A DNA stretch of 64,000 nt from Psettodes erumei (lineage: Eukaryota > Chordata > Actinopteri > Pleuronectiformes > Psettodidae), in NCBI GenBank assembly GCA_016785225.1, contig JAFBJZ010000617.1, forward strand, positions 612,091 to 676,090. Reading direction: 5' to 3'. Both the position numbers and the translations under genes were made by a program. The notes under the pieces are model-generated. The model was not told the origin of the DNA and did no database searches. It worked only from the letters and a program-made list of their open reading frames with translations. Shown piece after piece: positions 1 through 10,925 of this stretch (positions are counted from its first letter, which is position 1; each line of letters opens with the position of its first letter).

Positions 1-27
1 GCTCCCTGATGACGGTGGATTTCGCAG

Positions 28-1865
28 GAAGTGGGTCAATGTTTTGGATGAGGTTACCTCTGATCTCCTGAGTCACATGGACGACTGTTTCCTGTTTATT
101 CAAGAGGCCGTTGATGGAGGCCGGTCTGTAATTGTTCACTGGTAAGACATCAGGTTGCCTGAGAGTTGTTGATGAATGGGCGAGGATGGAACAAAGCAGC
201 AGGGCTCTTTATGGAGAGAGTGTGCAGGACATATAGTGAACTGTAAATGAGAAAACAATTCTGTATGGTTAACTAGCAAACAAACACAAAGCATGACTGT
301 GTGTGTGTTTGTGTGTGTGTGTGTCAGCCAGGCTGGTCGAAGTCGCAGTGCCACCATCGTGACTGCTTATCTAATGAAGAAATACCAGCTGGGCTTCAGT
401 GAGGCTTACCAAAGACTGAGGGATGTCAAACAGGACATACAGTAAGTGAAAGGACTGTTGTCTGTACAGAGCGTTTTGATAGGTTTGACTTTATTTGCAA
501 CGCTTGGCACATCTAAAGATAAGTGAACTTGCATGTTATCAGAATGGATTACTGATTGGTGCTGGTGTTTCAGGGTCAACAGTGGTTTTGAGGAGCAATT
601 GTGTCTGTATGAGAACATGCACTGTGAAGTGGACACCTCCAGTCCTCTGTACAAACAGTACAGACTGAGCAAGATCACTGAGAAGTACCCTGGTATGTAC
701 ACTCACACACACACACAACATTACAGCTCAGTAGCCAGCACGCAGTTTTTTTGCATTGATCATGGTTTGATTATTCATTCCATCATTTTCTGTTCCTACT
801 GTGTGTGTCTGTGTGTGTTTGCAGAGATGCAGCAGATTCCCAGGGAGCTGTTTGCCATTGACCCCGCCCACTCCAGCTCCACTGAAGTGTCCTATCGCTG
901 CAGAAAATGCAGGTGACAGGTGCAAAAGTTCATTAAGTGATAGAATGAGGAGGAAAGTTTTATCATGGTGCTGAATTCATCTCATGTGTGAAGCTCTAAT
1001 GCCATTTTCTCCCTGAATTTTGATGCCAACAACGAGAGAGCTTCTGTCTGCAAAGAATGGTTCATTTATTTCCAAATAAGCTTCTTCATCGATCCTGTGT
1101 TTAAAGGAATAATTCTGCATTTTTGGCTTCTGACTCAAGGCCCTATACCTATCTGCAGACGAACTCTGTTCCGTGACTCCAGCATTCTCAGTCACCCAGT
1201 AGGAGAAGGAGCATCAGCTTTTGGTCACAAGAAGTCCAGTAACCTCACTGGTAAGAAGACAGTCAACATCATACCACAGAGAGTCAGAGATGGGTGAAAG
1301 GGATATGGGCATGTTGATCCATCATCTTTATTTTGACAGATGTTATAAGTCAACTCAATAATTCCACGCACTGAACTTGTAGTTGCATGGAAAGTAAGCA
1401 GTAAGATGTGTTGTGTGATCCAGGAGGTGTCCAGTGTACATCTTACTTCATTGAGCCGGTGCAGTGGATGGAACAGGCTTTATTTGGGGTGATGGATGGA
1501 CAGGTAATTCACACTTGCTCTTACTGGAGTTCTGAAGACATAATGTATGTCCTGTCCACTTCTCACAATGCCTCACCCTTGTGAGGAAGCTGTGAAGGCC
1601 TGTGATTGTTGATGGACAAAGTCCTACTCAAAGCACAGCGGTTTTGTTTTCTGCACTTACAGTGTGCTACTTCCCTCCTCTTTTTCTTTTCCTGCGTGGG
1701 TTTGTGTAGCTGCTGTGCCCCAAGTGTGGCTCGAAGCTGGGCTCTTTCAACTGGTGTGGGGACCAGTGTTCGTGTGGTCGCTGGGTCACTCCCGCCTTCC
1801 AGCTGCACCGCAACAGAGTGGACGAGATCCGACAACTGAACATACAGAAAGAACACAAGTCTTAA
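28..1865 (+). CDS. dusp12: Dual specificity phosphatase 12 (YVH1 family), 5' partial
   Basis: This atypical dual-specificity phosphatase has a C-terminal zinc-binding domain; the family (yeast Yvh1) acts in 60S ribosome maturation and stress responses. Exons I place are about 28-141, 328-441, 574-692, 825-912, 1159-1250, 1424-1503 and 1710-1865, all with GT-AG borders. The catalytic loop HCQAGRSRS is assembled across the first junction (CX5R: Cys from TG/C, then Arg). The zinc domain shows CRKCR at exon 4, then CTSYFIEPVQWME, and the final exon carries CPKC, then CSCGRW. It ends LNIQKEHKS with TAA. Exon order and spacing match human DUSP12 closely, including the VDTSSPLYKQYRL segment. The N-terminal third of the phosphatase domain lies outside the window. 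The first exon's left border (CAG at 25-27) is inferred, since the frame is open to base 2. Confidence 0.95.
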
Positions 1866-2021
1866 CCCTCAAACAGCCCTGTGCTCGAAAGTGAGGGCTG
1901 TCTGCAACATGCCAAAATGTCCCCACTCCCGAAGAATGAATGCAGATCAAACAAAGTAGAACAAAAGAAAAAACATGTTGACTGTAAGTATGGCATGACT
2001 GTACAGTACACAAATATTGTA

Positions 2022-2027
2022 AATAAA
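2022..2027 (+). terminator. Polyadenylation signal for dusp12
   Basis: AATAAA lies about 157 bases after the dusp12 stop codon and is the first canonical signal downstream. It implies a short 3' UTR that ends about 300 bases before the tRNA array. Confidence 0.6.
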
Positions 2028-2320
2028 ATCCTATTTGTAAATATCAAAAGATCAGATCTGATCTGATTCTCTTACTGAGTAAGTTCATCTGCGTTGTCAC
2101 ATGTCTGGAGAGTTATTTGACATTTTGTGTCACTAAGAGATAAGATATTCCTTTATTAGTCCACCGTGGGGAAATTGCACAAAGATCATTTGTGGTTTTA
2201 ATAGAGACTTCATGGTGACATGGTGGACATGCTTTGTCAGGTGGATGCAATTCAAGCGCACAACTTATTTTGTTGCACATGTGTTTAGCTCCTGTGGTCT
2301 TTCATAATTACAAAATTTCC

Positions 2321-2407
2321 TCCTTCGAGCCGGAGTTGAACCAGCGACCTAAGGATGTCAGCTTTACTCTCTACAGTCCTCCGCTCTACCAGCTGAGCTA
2401 TCGAAGG
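2321..2407 (-). tRNA. tRNA-Tyr (GUA), intron-containing, copy 1
   Basis: Read on the minus strand this folds as a tRNA: 7-bp acceptor stem CCTTCGA/TCGAAGG, D arm, anticodon loop CTGTAGA with anticodon GTA, a 14-base intron just 3' of the anticodon, and a T arm with box B GGTTCAACTCC. Discriminator A is at 2321. Length is 87, the usual 73 plus the intron. A CAAAA on the plus strand at 2311-2315 gives a T-run for Pol III termination. Confidence 0.95.
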
Positions 2408-2546
2408 GGTTGGTGAAGGTGTTTTTTGAGAGAAATCAGAGCATCAAGTACAGCAAATATAATGCTGGCAAAAAGAAATTGTTCTCAGTGCACAAGCTCA
2501 TTTTATTATTGGACATATGTTCTGTGTAAAAACTACAAAAGTCGTT

Positions 2547-2633
2547 TCCTTCGAGCCGGAGTTGAACCAGCGACCTAAGGATGTCAGCTTTATTCTCTAC
2601 AGTCCTCCGCTCTACCAACTGAGCTATCGAAAG
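2547..2633 (-). tRNA. tRNA-Tyr (GUA), intron-containing, copy 2
   Basis: This has the same structure as copy 1, with anticodon GTA and a 14-base intron. The acceptor stem starts CTTTCGA instead of CCTTCGA, so position 2 makes a U-G wobble with position 71. An AAAA run just left of the gene supplies a T-run terminator on the minus strand. The gene is probably functional, but the wobble is unique to this copy. Confidence 0.9.
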
Positions 2634-2760
2634 CTGATAAAGTGTGTTTTTTTCTGATAGAAATCCGTGTACAGTACATATAACACTGGCAAAAAGGAAT
2701 CGTTTTCAGCGCACAAGCTCATTTTATTATATATTCTGTGTAACAGCTATAAAAGGTGTT

Positions 2761-2848
2761 TCCTTCGAGCCGGAGTTGAACCAGCGACCTAAGGATGTCA
2801 GCTTCACTTTCCTACAGTCCTCCGCTCTACCAACTGAGCTATCGAAGG
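2761..2848 (-). tRNA. tRNA-Tyr (GUA), intron-containing, copy 3
   Basis: A full cloverleaf with anticodon GTA; the intron is 15 bases, one longer than most copies, and differs in sequence. A TAAAAGG just left of it provides the Pol III T-run. This copy is the duplication partner of copy 7, which has a near-identical intron and flanks and lies 923 bases away. Confidence 0.93.
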
Positions 2849-3002
2849 TGTTGATGGATGTACTCTGCTGTATACAAACAAAATCCAACTCAGGCTGAAG
2901 AAATGACTAATTTTTTTTTCATGTGTGGTTTTAACAGAGAATTGTAATGTGGAAAAGCTTTGTCAGGTGGCTGCAATTGTTTAACAGCTACAAAACTCCA
3001 TT

Positions 3003-3089
3003 TCCTTCGAGCCGGAGTTGAACCAGCGACCTAAGGATGTCAGCTTTACTCTCTACAGTCCTCCGCTCTACCAACTGAGCTATCGAAGG
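3003..3089 (-). tRNA. tRNA-Tyr (GUA), intron-containing, copy 4
   Basis: A full cloverleaf with anticodon GTA and a 14-base intron; acceptor stem and box B are intact. CAAAA at about 2991-2995 gives the terminator T-run on the minus strand. Its flanks pair it with copy 8, which lies 923 bases to the right. Confidence 0.94.
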
Positions 3090-3206
3090 GATTGTTGTAT
3101 GTTATTGTTGTAGGATCGCTGAGAGAAATGACAGTATCATGTACAGTACATATACTGCTGCAAAAAACAAATCATTTTCAGCGTACAAGCTCATTTTTAT
3201 TAGGAT

Positions 3207-3262
3207 AGGATGTCAGCTTTACTCTCTACAGTCCTCCGCTCTACCAGCTGAGCTATCGAAGG
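3207..3262 (-). pseudogene. Truncated tRNA-Tyr copy 5, missing its 3' half
   Basis: Only the 5' acceptor strand, D arm, anticodon arm and intron region remain, about 56 bases. Homology starts at AGGATGTCAG, and the whole T arm and 3' acceptor strand are absent, replaced by unrelated sequence. It cannot fold as a tRNA and lacks box B. It sits where a copy-1 equivalent is expected in the duplicated block. Confidence 0.9.
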
Positions 3263-3463
3263 CTGATAAAGTGTGTTTTTTCCGAGAGAAGTCAAACTAT
3301 CATGTACAGTACATGTCATGCCGGCAAAAAGGAATTGTCTTCAACTGTGACTACAACACAGACTTCAGTGAGACTGTAGAAATGCTTTGTCAGGTGGATA
3401 TAACACAAGGGCACAAGCTTGTTTTGTGGCACATATCTTCTGTGTATCAGCTACAAAAGTTTT

Positions 3464-3550
3464 TCCTTCGAGCCGGAGTTGAACCAGCGACCTAAGGATG
3501 TCAGCTTTATTCTCTACAGTCCTCCGCTCTACCAACTGAGCTATCGAAGG
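3464..3550 (-). tRNA. tRNA-Tyr (GUA), intron-containing, copy 6
   Basis: A full cloverleaf with anticodon GTA and a 14-base intron of the copy 2 type. The acceptor stem is the regular CCTTCGA, unlike its duplication partner copy 2 (917 bases to the left). The sequence left of it carries AAAA, giving a Pol III T-run. Confidence 0.94.
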
Positions 3551-3683
3551 GTGGGGGTTTGTGTTTTTTCTGATAGAAATCCGTGTACAGCACATATAAC
3601 ACTGGCAAAAAAGAATCGTTTTCAGCGCACAATCTCATTTTATTATTGGACATATGTTCTGTGTAACAGCTATAAAAGTTATT

Positions 3684-3771
3684 TCCTTCGAGCCGGAGTT
3701 GAACCAGCGACCTAAGGATGTCAGCTTTACTTTCCTACAGTCCTCCGCTCTACCAACTGAGCTATCGAAGG
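3684..3771 (-). tRNA. tRNA-Tyr (GUA), intron-containing, copy 7
   Basis: A full cloverleaf with anticodon GTA and a 15-base intron like that of copy 3. Flanking sequence on both sides is nearly the same as around copy 3, including the GGTGTTGATGGATGTACTCT stretch after the gene. TAAAAG at about 3673-3678 provides the terminator T-run. Confidence 0.94.
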
Positions 3772-3925
3772 TGTTGATGGATGTACTCTGCTGCATACAA
3801 GAAAAATCCAACTGAGGCTGAAGAAATGACTAATTTTTTTTTTCATGTGTGGTTTTAACAGAGAATTGTAATGTGGAAATGCTTTGTCAGGTGGCTGCAA
3901 TTGTGTATCAGCTACAAAAGTCGTT

Positions 3926-4012
3926 TCCTTCGAGCCGGAGTTGAACCAGCGACCTAAGGATGTCGGCTTTGTTTTCTACAGTCCTCCGCTCTACCAACTG
4001 AGCTATCGAAGG
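3926..4012 (-). tRNA. tRNA-Tyr (GUA), intron-containing, copy 8
   Basis: A full cloverleaf with anticodon GTA; the 14-base intron is the most divergent of the set. Acceptor stem, box A and box B are intact. It is the last copy, and the sequence to its right leaves the repeated pattern within about 15 bases. Confidence 0.94.
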
Positions 4013-4604
4013 CGAAACAAATGCGGAAGTGTTTCCTTCTCATCAGATTTATTAATTCAACAAGCATTTCATACTTATTTTATGGTCCCAATCGCTAGTT
4101 TTTTAAGCCCTTCTCCAATACAACACGACGTTCGTTTTATTTATCATGGTCCAATTTGGAGGGAAAAAGACGATACATCCGGGTAAGTTTTAGGGCGTGG
4201 CTAGCGTGTAATTGACACCTGCCGCTCAGCCAGGATTGACGCAGTAAATCGATGAGTAAATCCTTAAGGAACTTTTAACATTCAGTGTGTTTTTGTTCTG
4301 TGTTCGGTTCTTCTTAAAGACGAGCAAAGGAGTCGGCAGGTTACATTTTCCCGGTAAGTACAGTTTTTCTTCAAGCCGGGCTAGCCAAAATTAGCACGAC
4401 TCCTGATATTGCGGTCAATGCGAAGTATAGATGCTAACCAAGCTAGTTAGCTAGCACTAGCGTAACTGATAACTGTACGTTTGTCGTTTCCTGGTCCCAC
4501 CAGACTGGTAACTCGTGCTAACCATAGGCTAGGGGGTGTTCGGTTCCGCTCCGCTAAGTTTTCTGACAGGTCACACACACCACACACACACAAAGTGGTA
4601 AAAC

Positions 4605-4606
<2 letters not shown>

Positions 4607-4644
<38 letters not shown>
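4607..4644. repeat. (GT)n microsatellite
   Basis: An uninterrupted GT dinucleotide tract of 38 bases, with a shorter (CA)n stretch just to its left at about 4572-4592. Confidence 0.95.
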
Positions 4645-4645
<1 letters not shown>

Positions 4646-7600
4646 AGTCAGTTGACACACACTTTCGTCTTGCTCAAGATGCATCACTTCCTATTTTCTT
4701 TTCCTTTTCGCACCTGAACTCTTCCTCCCCTGGGTAATCATGTCTAAGTCACATCCACCTGATGGTGGTAGTTGGATCCAGGTCCAGGATGGAGGACTAA
4801 ATGATCCAACGCGCTGTGATGAGCTTGGACAGATTTATCTGATCTGGATGTCTGGTTTCTGACAGGCAGATCGTAAAAAAACAGACAGACTGCCTTCCTC
4901 TGTCGTAATTCAGATGACATAATACTTTGTACAGCTCTAGCCCAGACAGGAACCTGATGGAACGGTTAACACAATTATTTTCACTCAGCACGACCATGGT
5001 GTTTTCAGATGTTGAAGCCAGAGGAAGATTACTGCAGTTTTAAAAAGAGCAGTACTTAAAAATAACAGTTCATACATACTGGCTGAGAGTGTTTATTACA
5101 GTTAGATTAGATAGCTGGCTTTGCCTTTACGACTTTGATCAAATGTGTAATGGATCATCAGTGGATCAGCCCAAGATCCTGTTGGCTGACTTGGTGCCAG
5201 ACTAATCTGACAGCCACATGTGCACCAGACTGTGGCTAGAAGGAGCCGAGGTGCTAAGATCATTTAGAAATCTATATCATTTAGAAAAAGTAATGCACAA
5301 ACAAATCAGCTGCTAATAAACTGTTATTTTCCAAAGTCTGAGCTGAAGAGACAAAGTTGAACATCATTTGTAGTAACATACGGGCTCCACAAGATGGCAG
5401 ATAAGCTCCAAATTAGAACATCTGCACTTTCCACCGCAGCTTGACAAAGGCCTTTCCATCAAAGATGAGGTGGTTCTGCTGCTGAGCCAGCGGACAGCTT
5501 TAAACGTGAAAGAGGTGCAGGCTGTCAGTGTTGTGTTTCTGGCTGCAAACAGCCACAGCATCAACACACAAACAGATGTGTAATCTCAGAGGCTTCCCTG
5601 CTCAGTGTGACGGACAGAGGATGCTCTGTCTTTAATTAAACTCTCCCCTGTTGTGGCTTGAGGAGCTCTGTCAGATTCTACAGTGTCAGGCAATAATCAT
5701 AATCGGGGACTTTATGCTGGAACTTAAATTAATAAAACAGATGTCAGGTGAACAGATTTCCCTTATGATTTCCTGTAATCCCGAGGCTTGATTTTACCTT
5801 AAGGTTGACAATGGATAGAGTGAAATACAAATACAGCTTTGGCAAGGTTCCTTTCACATCTTGACAGCTTGTTGAGCTTGTTGTGATTGTGCATGAATCA
5901 TTGTACTGTTACAGTGAGTGACATTAGTGAGGCTGTTGCACCAGCTGTCCGGCCTGGAAACCTGGAGCACACGCACTGGAAATTTAGTGCAAAGAGATGG
6001 GAGGAGTGAGAGAGAGACATGTAAAAGAGGTGGGTTTAAATAAGGTGAAAACAAGAAAATACAAGAAAGAGAGAGGGCTGGGATGGGGGGGCGGGGGGGT
6101 TTCCATTTCCTCATCAGCACTGGAATTAGGAATCAATCACTGGGGACGTCCCTTCCCAGGTTTACACAGCTGAGTGGACTTCAGTGTTGCAGTAGTGCTG
6201 TATGAAATGTTAAATACTCAGTACACAGTCGTGTCCACTTATGATAACGAACAAATATTTACGGCGTGCTATATGGTTGTACGTGCAGCTGCCTGATGTT
6301 GACAGGCCTACACACACATCTGTCATCAAACAGCAAGCACTGTAATAAACTTCCCACTGTGTGTGTGTGTGCACATTCATACACGCTGCATATTGAATAT
6401 TGTGGTTTCCCTCCAATTCCACGCCCTGTCTGTGGAACTCAGCCCTGAGCCCATTGTCTCAAGTCTCATTTTTTTAAAAACAAGTGTTGTGTTGTGTTTG
6501 GGCCCTGTGGTTTCCAACTAACTCAAGCGAGAGGAAATTGTTGGGGGCTGTTTTCTGCAGAGGATTGATCCGCGCGCTGCAGGACTGAGAGACCGTGCGC
6601 TCACGACGATGAGGGAACATGTCACGCTCATCATGTGTTTTTAATAGTTTTTTGGACGACAATGGAGCTGCCGAGGTTTAGAAGATGAATTAGGCTTTGG
6701 AGACGCTCATGCAGTACTTGTCAGCAGGGTACAGTCATTGCCTGTCTGAGTTAAAAGCATTAAGATATTACTGATACTTCCTGCTTGTCAGTGGGTACAT
6801 CTTATTAATTTATATTCTCTGAGACAAAATGATTCATAAAACGACAGGCATCATTGAAAGTCATAAGTGATTTCAAGCTTTCTCCACAAGTTTGCTTTAA
6901 CTTCACGGCTTAGTGGCATCGAAAGGAAGTGCAGGACTCAAGAAATCCTCTTTAAAATCAATACACACAGCCAATAATTCATTAGTGCAGATGAATGGGT
7001 GCACGTGGTCAGACAGTGCTCTCAGTTTTCATGCTCCTGGATGTCTGTGGTGGTGCGTCTGCTAATAAAGTTGCTGTTGAATTATTACAGTAATAAAAGT
7101 AGGTGCAGTGATGCAGATGTCAGATGTTGCTGGAAATAGAAAACGTTCAGTGATTTCTTTTCTTTTTTTTTTGTCCGGATTCTTTAAGCGACAAGCTGCC
7201 AAGTTGGGAATGCCGATTAAAATTCTTCTCCTGTTTTAAATTTCTATTTTTTCCCGCCTTTCTTTCCGTATCCTGCTTCGAGCACGCAGACGGCACAGTT
7301 CCAACGCAGACCTGGATTTTTCAGCTGGCTGGGCTGCGTTCACAGTATTAAACCCAGTCGAGTAGAGATGACTTTCATGAACCTGCGCCCCGTGTCCTGA
7401 TCCAGCGTGGAGTTACAGGAACAACAGCAGGAGGCTGCAGGAGTGACATAATGGAGGATGTGAGTCACGCTCCAGCCCTCGGCCCTGTGACTCCGTGGTT
7501 TTTCTGTATCTGGGCTCACGGGATAACAAGAGAAGGATTTGTACTTAAAAAGAACTCAGGCCGGATCTGCTGATCCGATCGGACTCGCAGAAAAGGTGAT

Positions 7601-10233
7601 TTTGGCTAATTGCGGTCTGGGTAGTTACTCCAAAGAATGTAAGACGCTCCTGGCAGTAAACTGTGGGAGTCTGTCGAAAGTGCAATATTTGCAGATTCAT
7701 GGAGGAACTTTCCAGAATGAGCTATTTCTGCCTCTCTGTTTTGTGTGGCATTCTCGGCTTCTGGCTGCTGCTGCTTGGCAAACAGGCCCTTTTTCCATTG
7801 TGTGTGATTGAGGTGTAATTCGCCATCTTCCAACCTCTGACACTTTTATGCTTTTCGTCTAATACTTGGTTGTTTTATATCTCTACAAGCTGGATCAGCT
7901 GCTTGTGATTCCTGTGTTGTCTCCATCCCCCTTTGGACCGACCACAGCAACGTTTTTCTTTTTTTCTGTCGATGCTCCAGTTGTGTATTTTTTTGTTCTT
8001 TGTGTCTGTCTGAGACGCTCAGACTAGCAAACCAGATGTTGAACTGTAATGTCTGGGGGACACATTAGCTCTCTCTCCTGTCTCCTTCTCCTCTTCCTCT
8101 CGTCTCTCATATCTGCCTCTCCTTTTCCTCTCCTCCTCCTCCTCTTCCTCCTCACCTCTGCTCGCTCTGTTCTCACCAGTCACGTCTCCTCTGGTTTCCA
8201 CTATTTCCTGTCTACCGGCACCGAAGGTTTGGCTCAAGGCTAAAGCAAAGTCCACGTGTTACGTGCACGCAACCGCCATGTCCAAACCGCCGCGACCTCT
8301 CGACCTCCTAAATTTCATTTTTTCGAGACCAACAAAAGAGACGTTAGATGTTTTTATTGGGGGAGTTGGGGCACAGAAAACCGTCTTGTCCAGCCAGGAA
8401 AAGCAAGCGAGCTCTTCTCTGTTGTGATGCCAGGGAGATCAGTTTGTCACATGTGAGAAGAACAGCTTCTCCCAGCAGTTAACAAGCATGGAGTCCACAG
8501 TGGAATGATTAAAAAGGTGTCGGACTAAGCTCGGGGATGAGAAAACTGATCCCGCTGCAGAAGCTTACTCGACAGCCGCTCGATGTGCCTCCTCTGCTCG
8601 ACCCGGCACGAGAATCCAAAGAGACAAAAGATTTTCCGAAGCTTTCGAAGCGTCGCCAAAAGACAAAACAGTACAAGCTTCTTAGTGTCATCCAGAGAGG
8701 ACACGACCGACCCAGCACCTGCTGCACAAATGCACAGACCATCAGATATTGTAGAAATGCGAGCCAAAGGTCCCACATGAGAAAACATGAGATAGGCCAT
8801 TGCAGTCTTTCAGGCATGCAGTGAATTTGGAAGGCGTGTTCAAGACTTTGGTTCTGCCAGTCCCTGAGACGCTGTGTTCGGACCCTCGGACCATTCAGGT
8901 CCACGGGACGGACATGTGGGGGTCGACAGAACTGAAGATGTTTCAGGGTTTATTTTTGGCCTGGCAGATATGAAGGATTTCTGCCAGACCGCTGCTATCG
9001 GCTGATTCTCCTAACTGATGAGGACTGGATCGGTCCCACTCGCTCCAAAAGCTGAAAAACGTCGACCTTGTGTTCAACCGCCAAAACCACCGCACTTCTT
9101 ATTCCACCGTGCCTCGACTATGACATCACCCTCGTCTGTCTGCAGCCACCTGCAATGAGCCCGCTTCTCACAAAATCTGCAGCCAGGTCAAACACACACA
9201 CACACACACGTCCGAGCACCGGTTTCCAGTTACCTGTGGAAAAAGGTTGGAGGTTTGACTCATAAGGATTTACACCGAGTCAGAGCAGTGATCTTAATCT
9301 GGCTCTGACCCTGGAGCACTGTGTGATGGTGCTGGAAGTAAGATTTAATGCAGAGAAATGTGTCTGAAGTATAAATACATCAACAACACAAGCCTGTCAC
9401 TTCATCTCGATGAGACTCATGCAAAGTGATGCTGCAGCTTCGTGCTGAACGTCGTGAGGACAGAATTCTCCCACTTTGAATTCTGTGTTTTCTGATCTCG
9501 TTTGTTCTTCACCTCTGACCTTTAACCCCCCTGTAGCTTGTGTTTGCACGCAGCCTACTCACGTTTTCTGGTCAGGTGAACTCTGGCGGCTGCAGTAATG
9601 ATCACGTGACCAGAAGAGGAAGTCAGGTGATCGCCAGCGTCGGCGTCAGGAGGAGGTTTTGGGGCGGATGGATGAGTCAGCACTTGAAATAGTTTTCATA
9701 ACCGCGACAGCAAAGGTCATCGAAACTTAATGAAGCGCCGACTTCAGCCCAGATCGTAATATTTCCTGAAACCGGTGCCTACATCTAACCAAGTGGTTTT
9801 ACTGCCGAAACCCGACCGAACCGTGACCGCTCCGCAACCTCAACCACGTGTTGACTGCCGTAACCATGGCAACAAAGGTCCGGGTGGGCCTGAACCAGGA
9901 GACAGCACTGCGGGTTGTATCATAGGGTGTTTATATATTGTCCATGTTTCTTACCTTCTCCTCATATAAAGATGTTTTCTTCCTCCGACGCCATTAGTGT
10001 TTCTGCCGCCCCCTTCTCATTCCTTCCTCTTCTTCGGCTAGTTAAACATAAATGACTTCTGGAGTGATTAAGAACCAAGGTGGTGACCTCCATGATTAGC
10101 TCCCCCACCCCTCCACCCCCTCCACTCCTCCACCCTCTTCTTTTTCTTTCTTGGTGCAGATTTTATCTCAGTTGGAAGTCAGGAACGCATGTGCAGATAC
10201 CACCGCTACCATTAAACCAGACTTTATACAGTA

Positions 10234-10235
<2 letters not shown>

Positions 10236-10277
<42 letters not shown>

Positions 10278-10307
10278 TAAACCAGACAACCTGGAGAGAT
10301 AGCATCC

Positions 10308-10343
<36 letters not shown>
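10236..10343. repeat. Twin (GT)n microsatellites
   Basis: Two GT tracts, 10236-10276 and about 10313-10343, separated by a short spacer. The word TAAACCAGAC occurs both before the first tract and in the spacer, so the pair may be a small local duplication. Confidence 0.9.
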
Positions 10344-10344
<1 letters not shown>

Positions 10345-10919
10345 TCCTCATGCTTTCAGACATGTAGATGATGTGGTTTTAAAAACACACACACAAATGC
10401 ATTCATAGTACTTGGCGAGTCTTTTTGAGTATGTGAATAGACATCTTTCTTCTGAGTCCTGCCTGGTGGTCACCCCCACCCCTCCAACCATGTGTCAGGA
10501 GGACTTCAGTGAAAGCTCATAAACTAGTCGGTGAGGCAGCGGGATTAACTCCCTATGTGCTGTCCTGCTTTGAGCGTGACTCCAGATGAATAAAGACAAT
10601 GAGGTTCATCCGGACTCGTCCGATCTAACGAGAAACTGAGCCGAACCGGACCAGGCTGGGATGACCCCAACGCCGCGGCGGAGGCTGTTTGAGACGCACT
10701 TTCCTCACGCCCCGGTCCCCGACCCCATCCGAATCCATGCTGGCTCTGGTGTGTGTCCTGAGCTCCCAGTCCCAGGTCTTATTTTCCACACTGGGATCCT
10801 TCCCAGCGGCCGCCGCCGCTTCCAGGAAAACTAAATCACCCCCAGAAATAATGTCCACAGGGAAGACAGAAAGGAAAGAAAAAGACGGAGCAAAGAGAGG
10901 CTTATCTTTTTAAAAACAT

Positions 10920-10925
10920 TTTATT
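10920..10925 (-). terminator. Polyadenylation signal, likely olfml2b
   Basis: TTTATT on the plus strand reads AATAAA on the minus strand. It is about 1.05 kb past the olfml2b stop and would give a 3' UTR of about that length, which includes the (GT)n tract at 11807-11839. Confidence 0.5.

Larger units (their letters stand above)
2547..3925. repeat. Tandem duplication of a tRNA-Tyr block, period about 917-923 bases
   Basis: Copies 2, 3, 4 and their spacers recur as copies 6, 7, 8. Offsets are 917, 923 and 923 bases. Spacers are shared too, for example the poly-T followed by CATGTGTGGTTTTAACAGAG occurs near 2910-2940 and again near 3835-3860. Copy 5 is the degraded counterpart of copy 1, at a shorter offset (855) because of its deletion. 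Confidence 0.85.
4013..10919. other. Gene-poor interval; possible orphan promoter and noncoding exon at its left edge
   Basis: I recognise no protein-coding exon here. Near 4200-4352 a stretch ends in TTTTCCCG/GTAAGTA, a strong splice donor, and is followed by words such as GCTAGC and GTTAGC that also fill the first introns of kifap3 and trnau1ap. This suggests a noncoding first exon of an unknown plus-strand transcript. No ATF6 exons were seen, although that gene sits between DUSP12 and OLFML2B in mammals. The rest is low-complexity patches, for example a pyrimidine run at 8071-8160, and (CA)n/(GT)n tracts. Scattered ORFs under 135 codons have no recognisable domain. Confidence 0.5.

Noticed and set aside
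2234..4186. Repeated short ORFs sharing the peptide FEPELNQRPKDVSF
   Set aside because: These are translations of the tRNA-Tyr genes read on the opposite strand, not proteins.
8019..8255. Glu/Arg-rich ORF
   Set aside because: It is the reverse reading of a simple pyrimidine-rich run (8071-8160).
8509..8904. 131-codon minus-strand ORF with a plus-strand ORF opposite
   Set aside because: No recognisable domain, no splice or polyadenylation context; it lies in the gene-poor interval and looks like chance.
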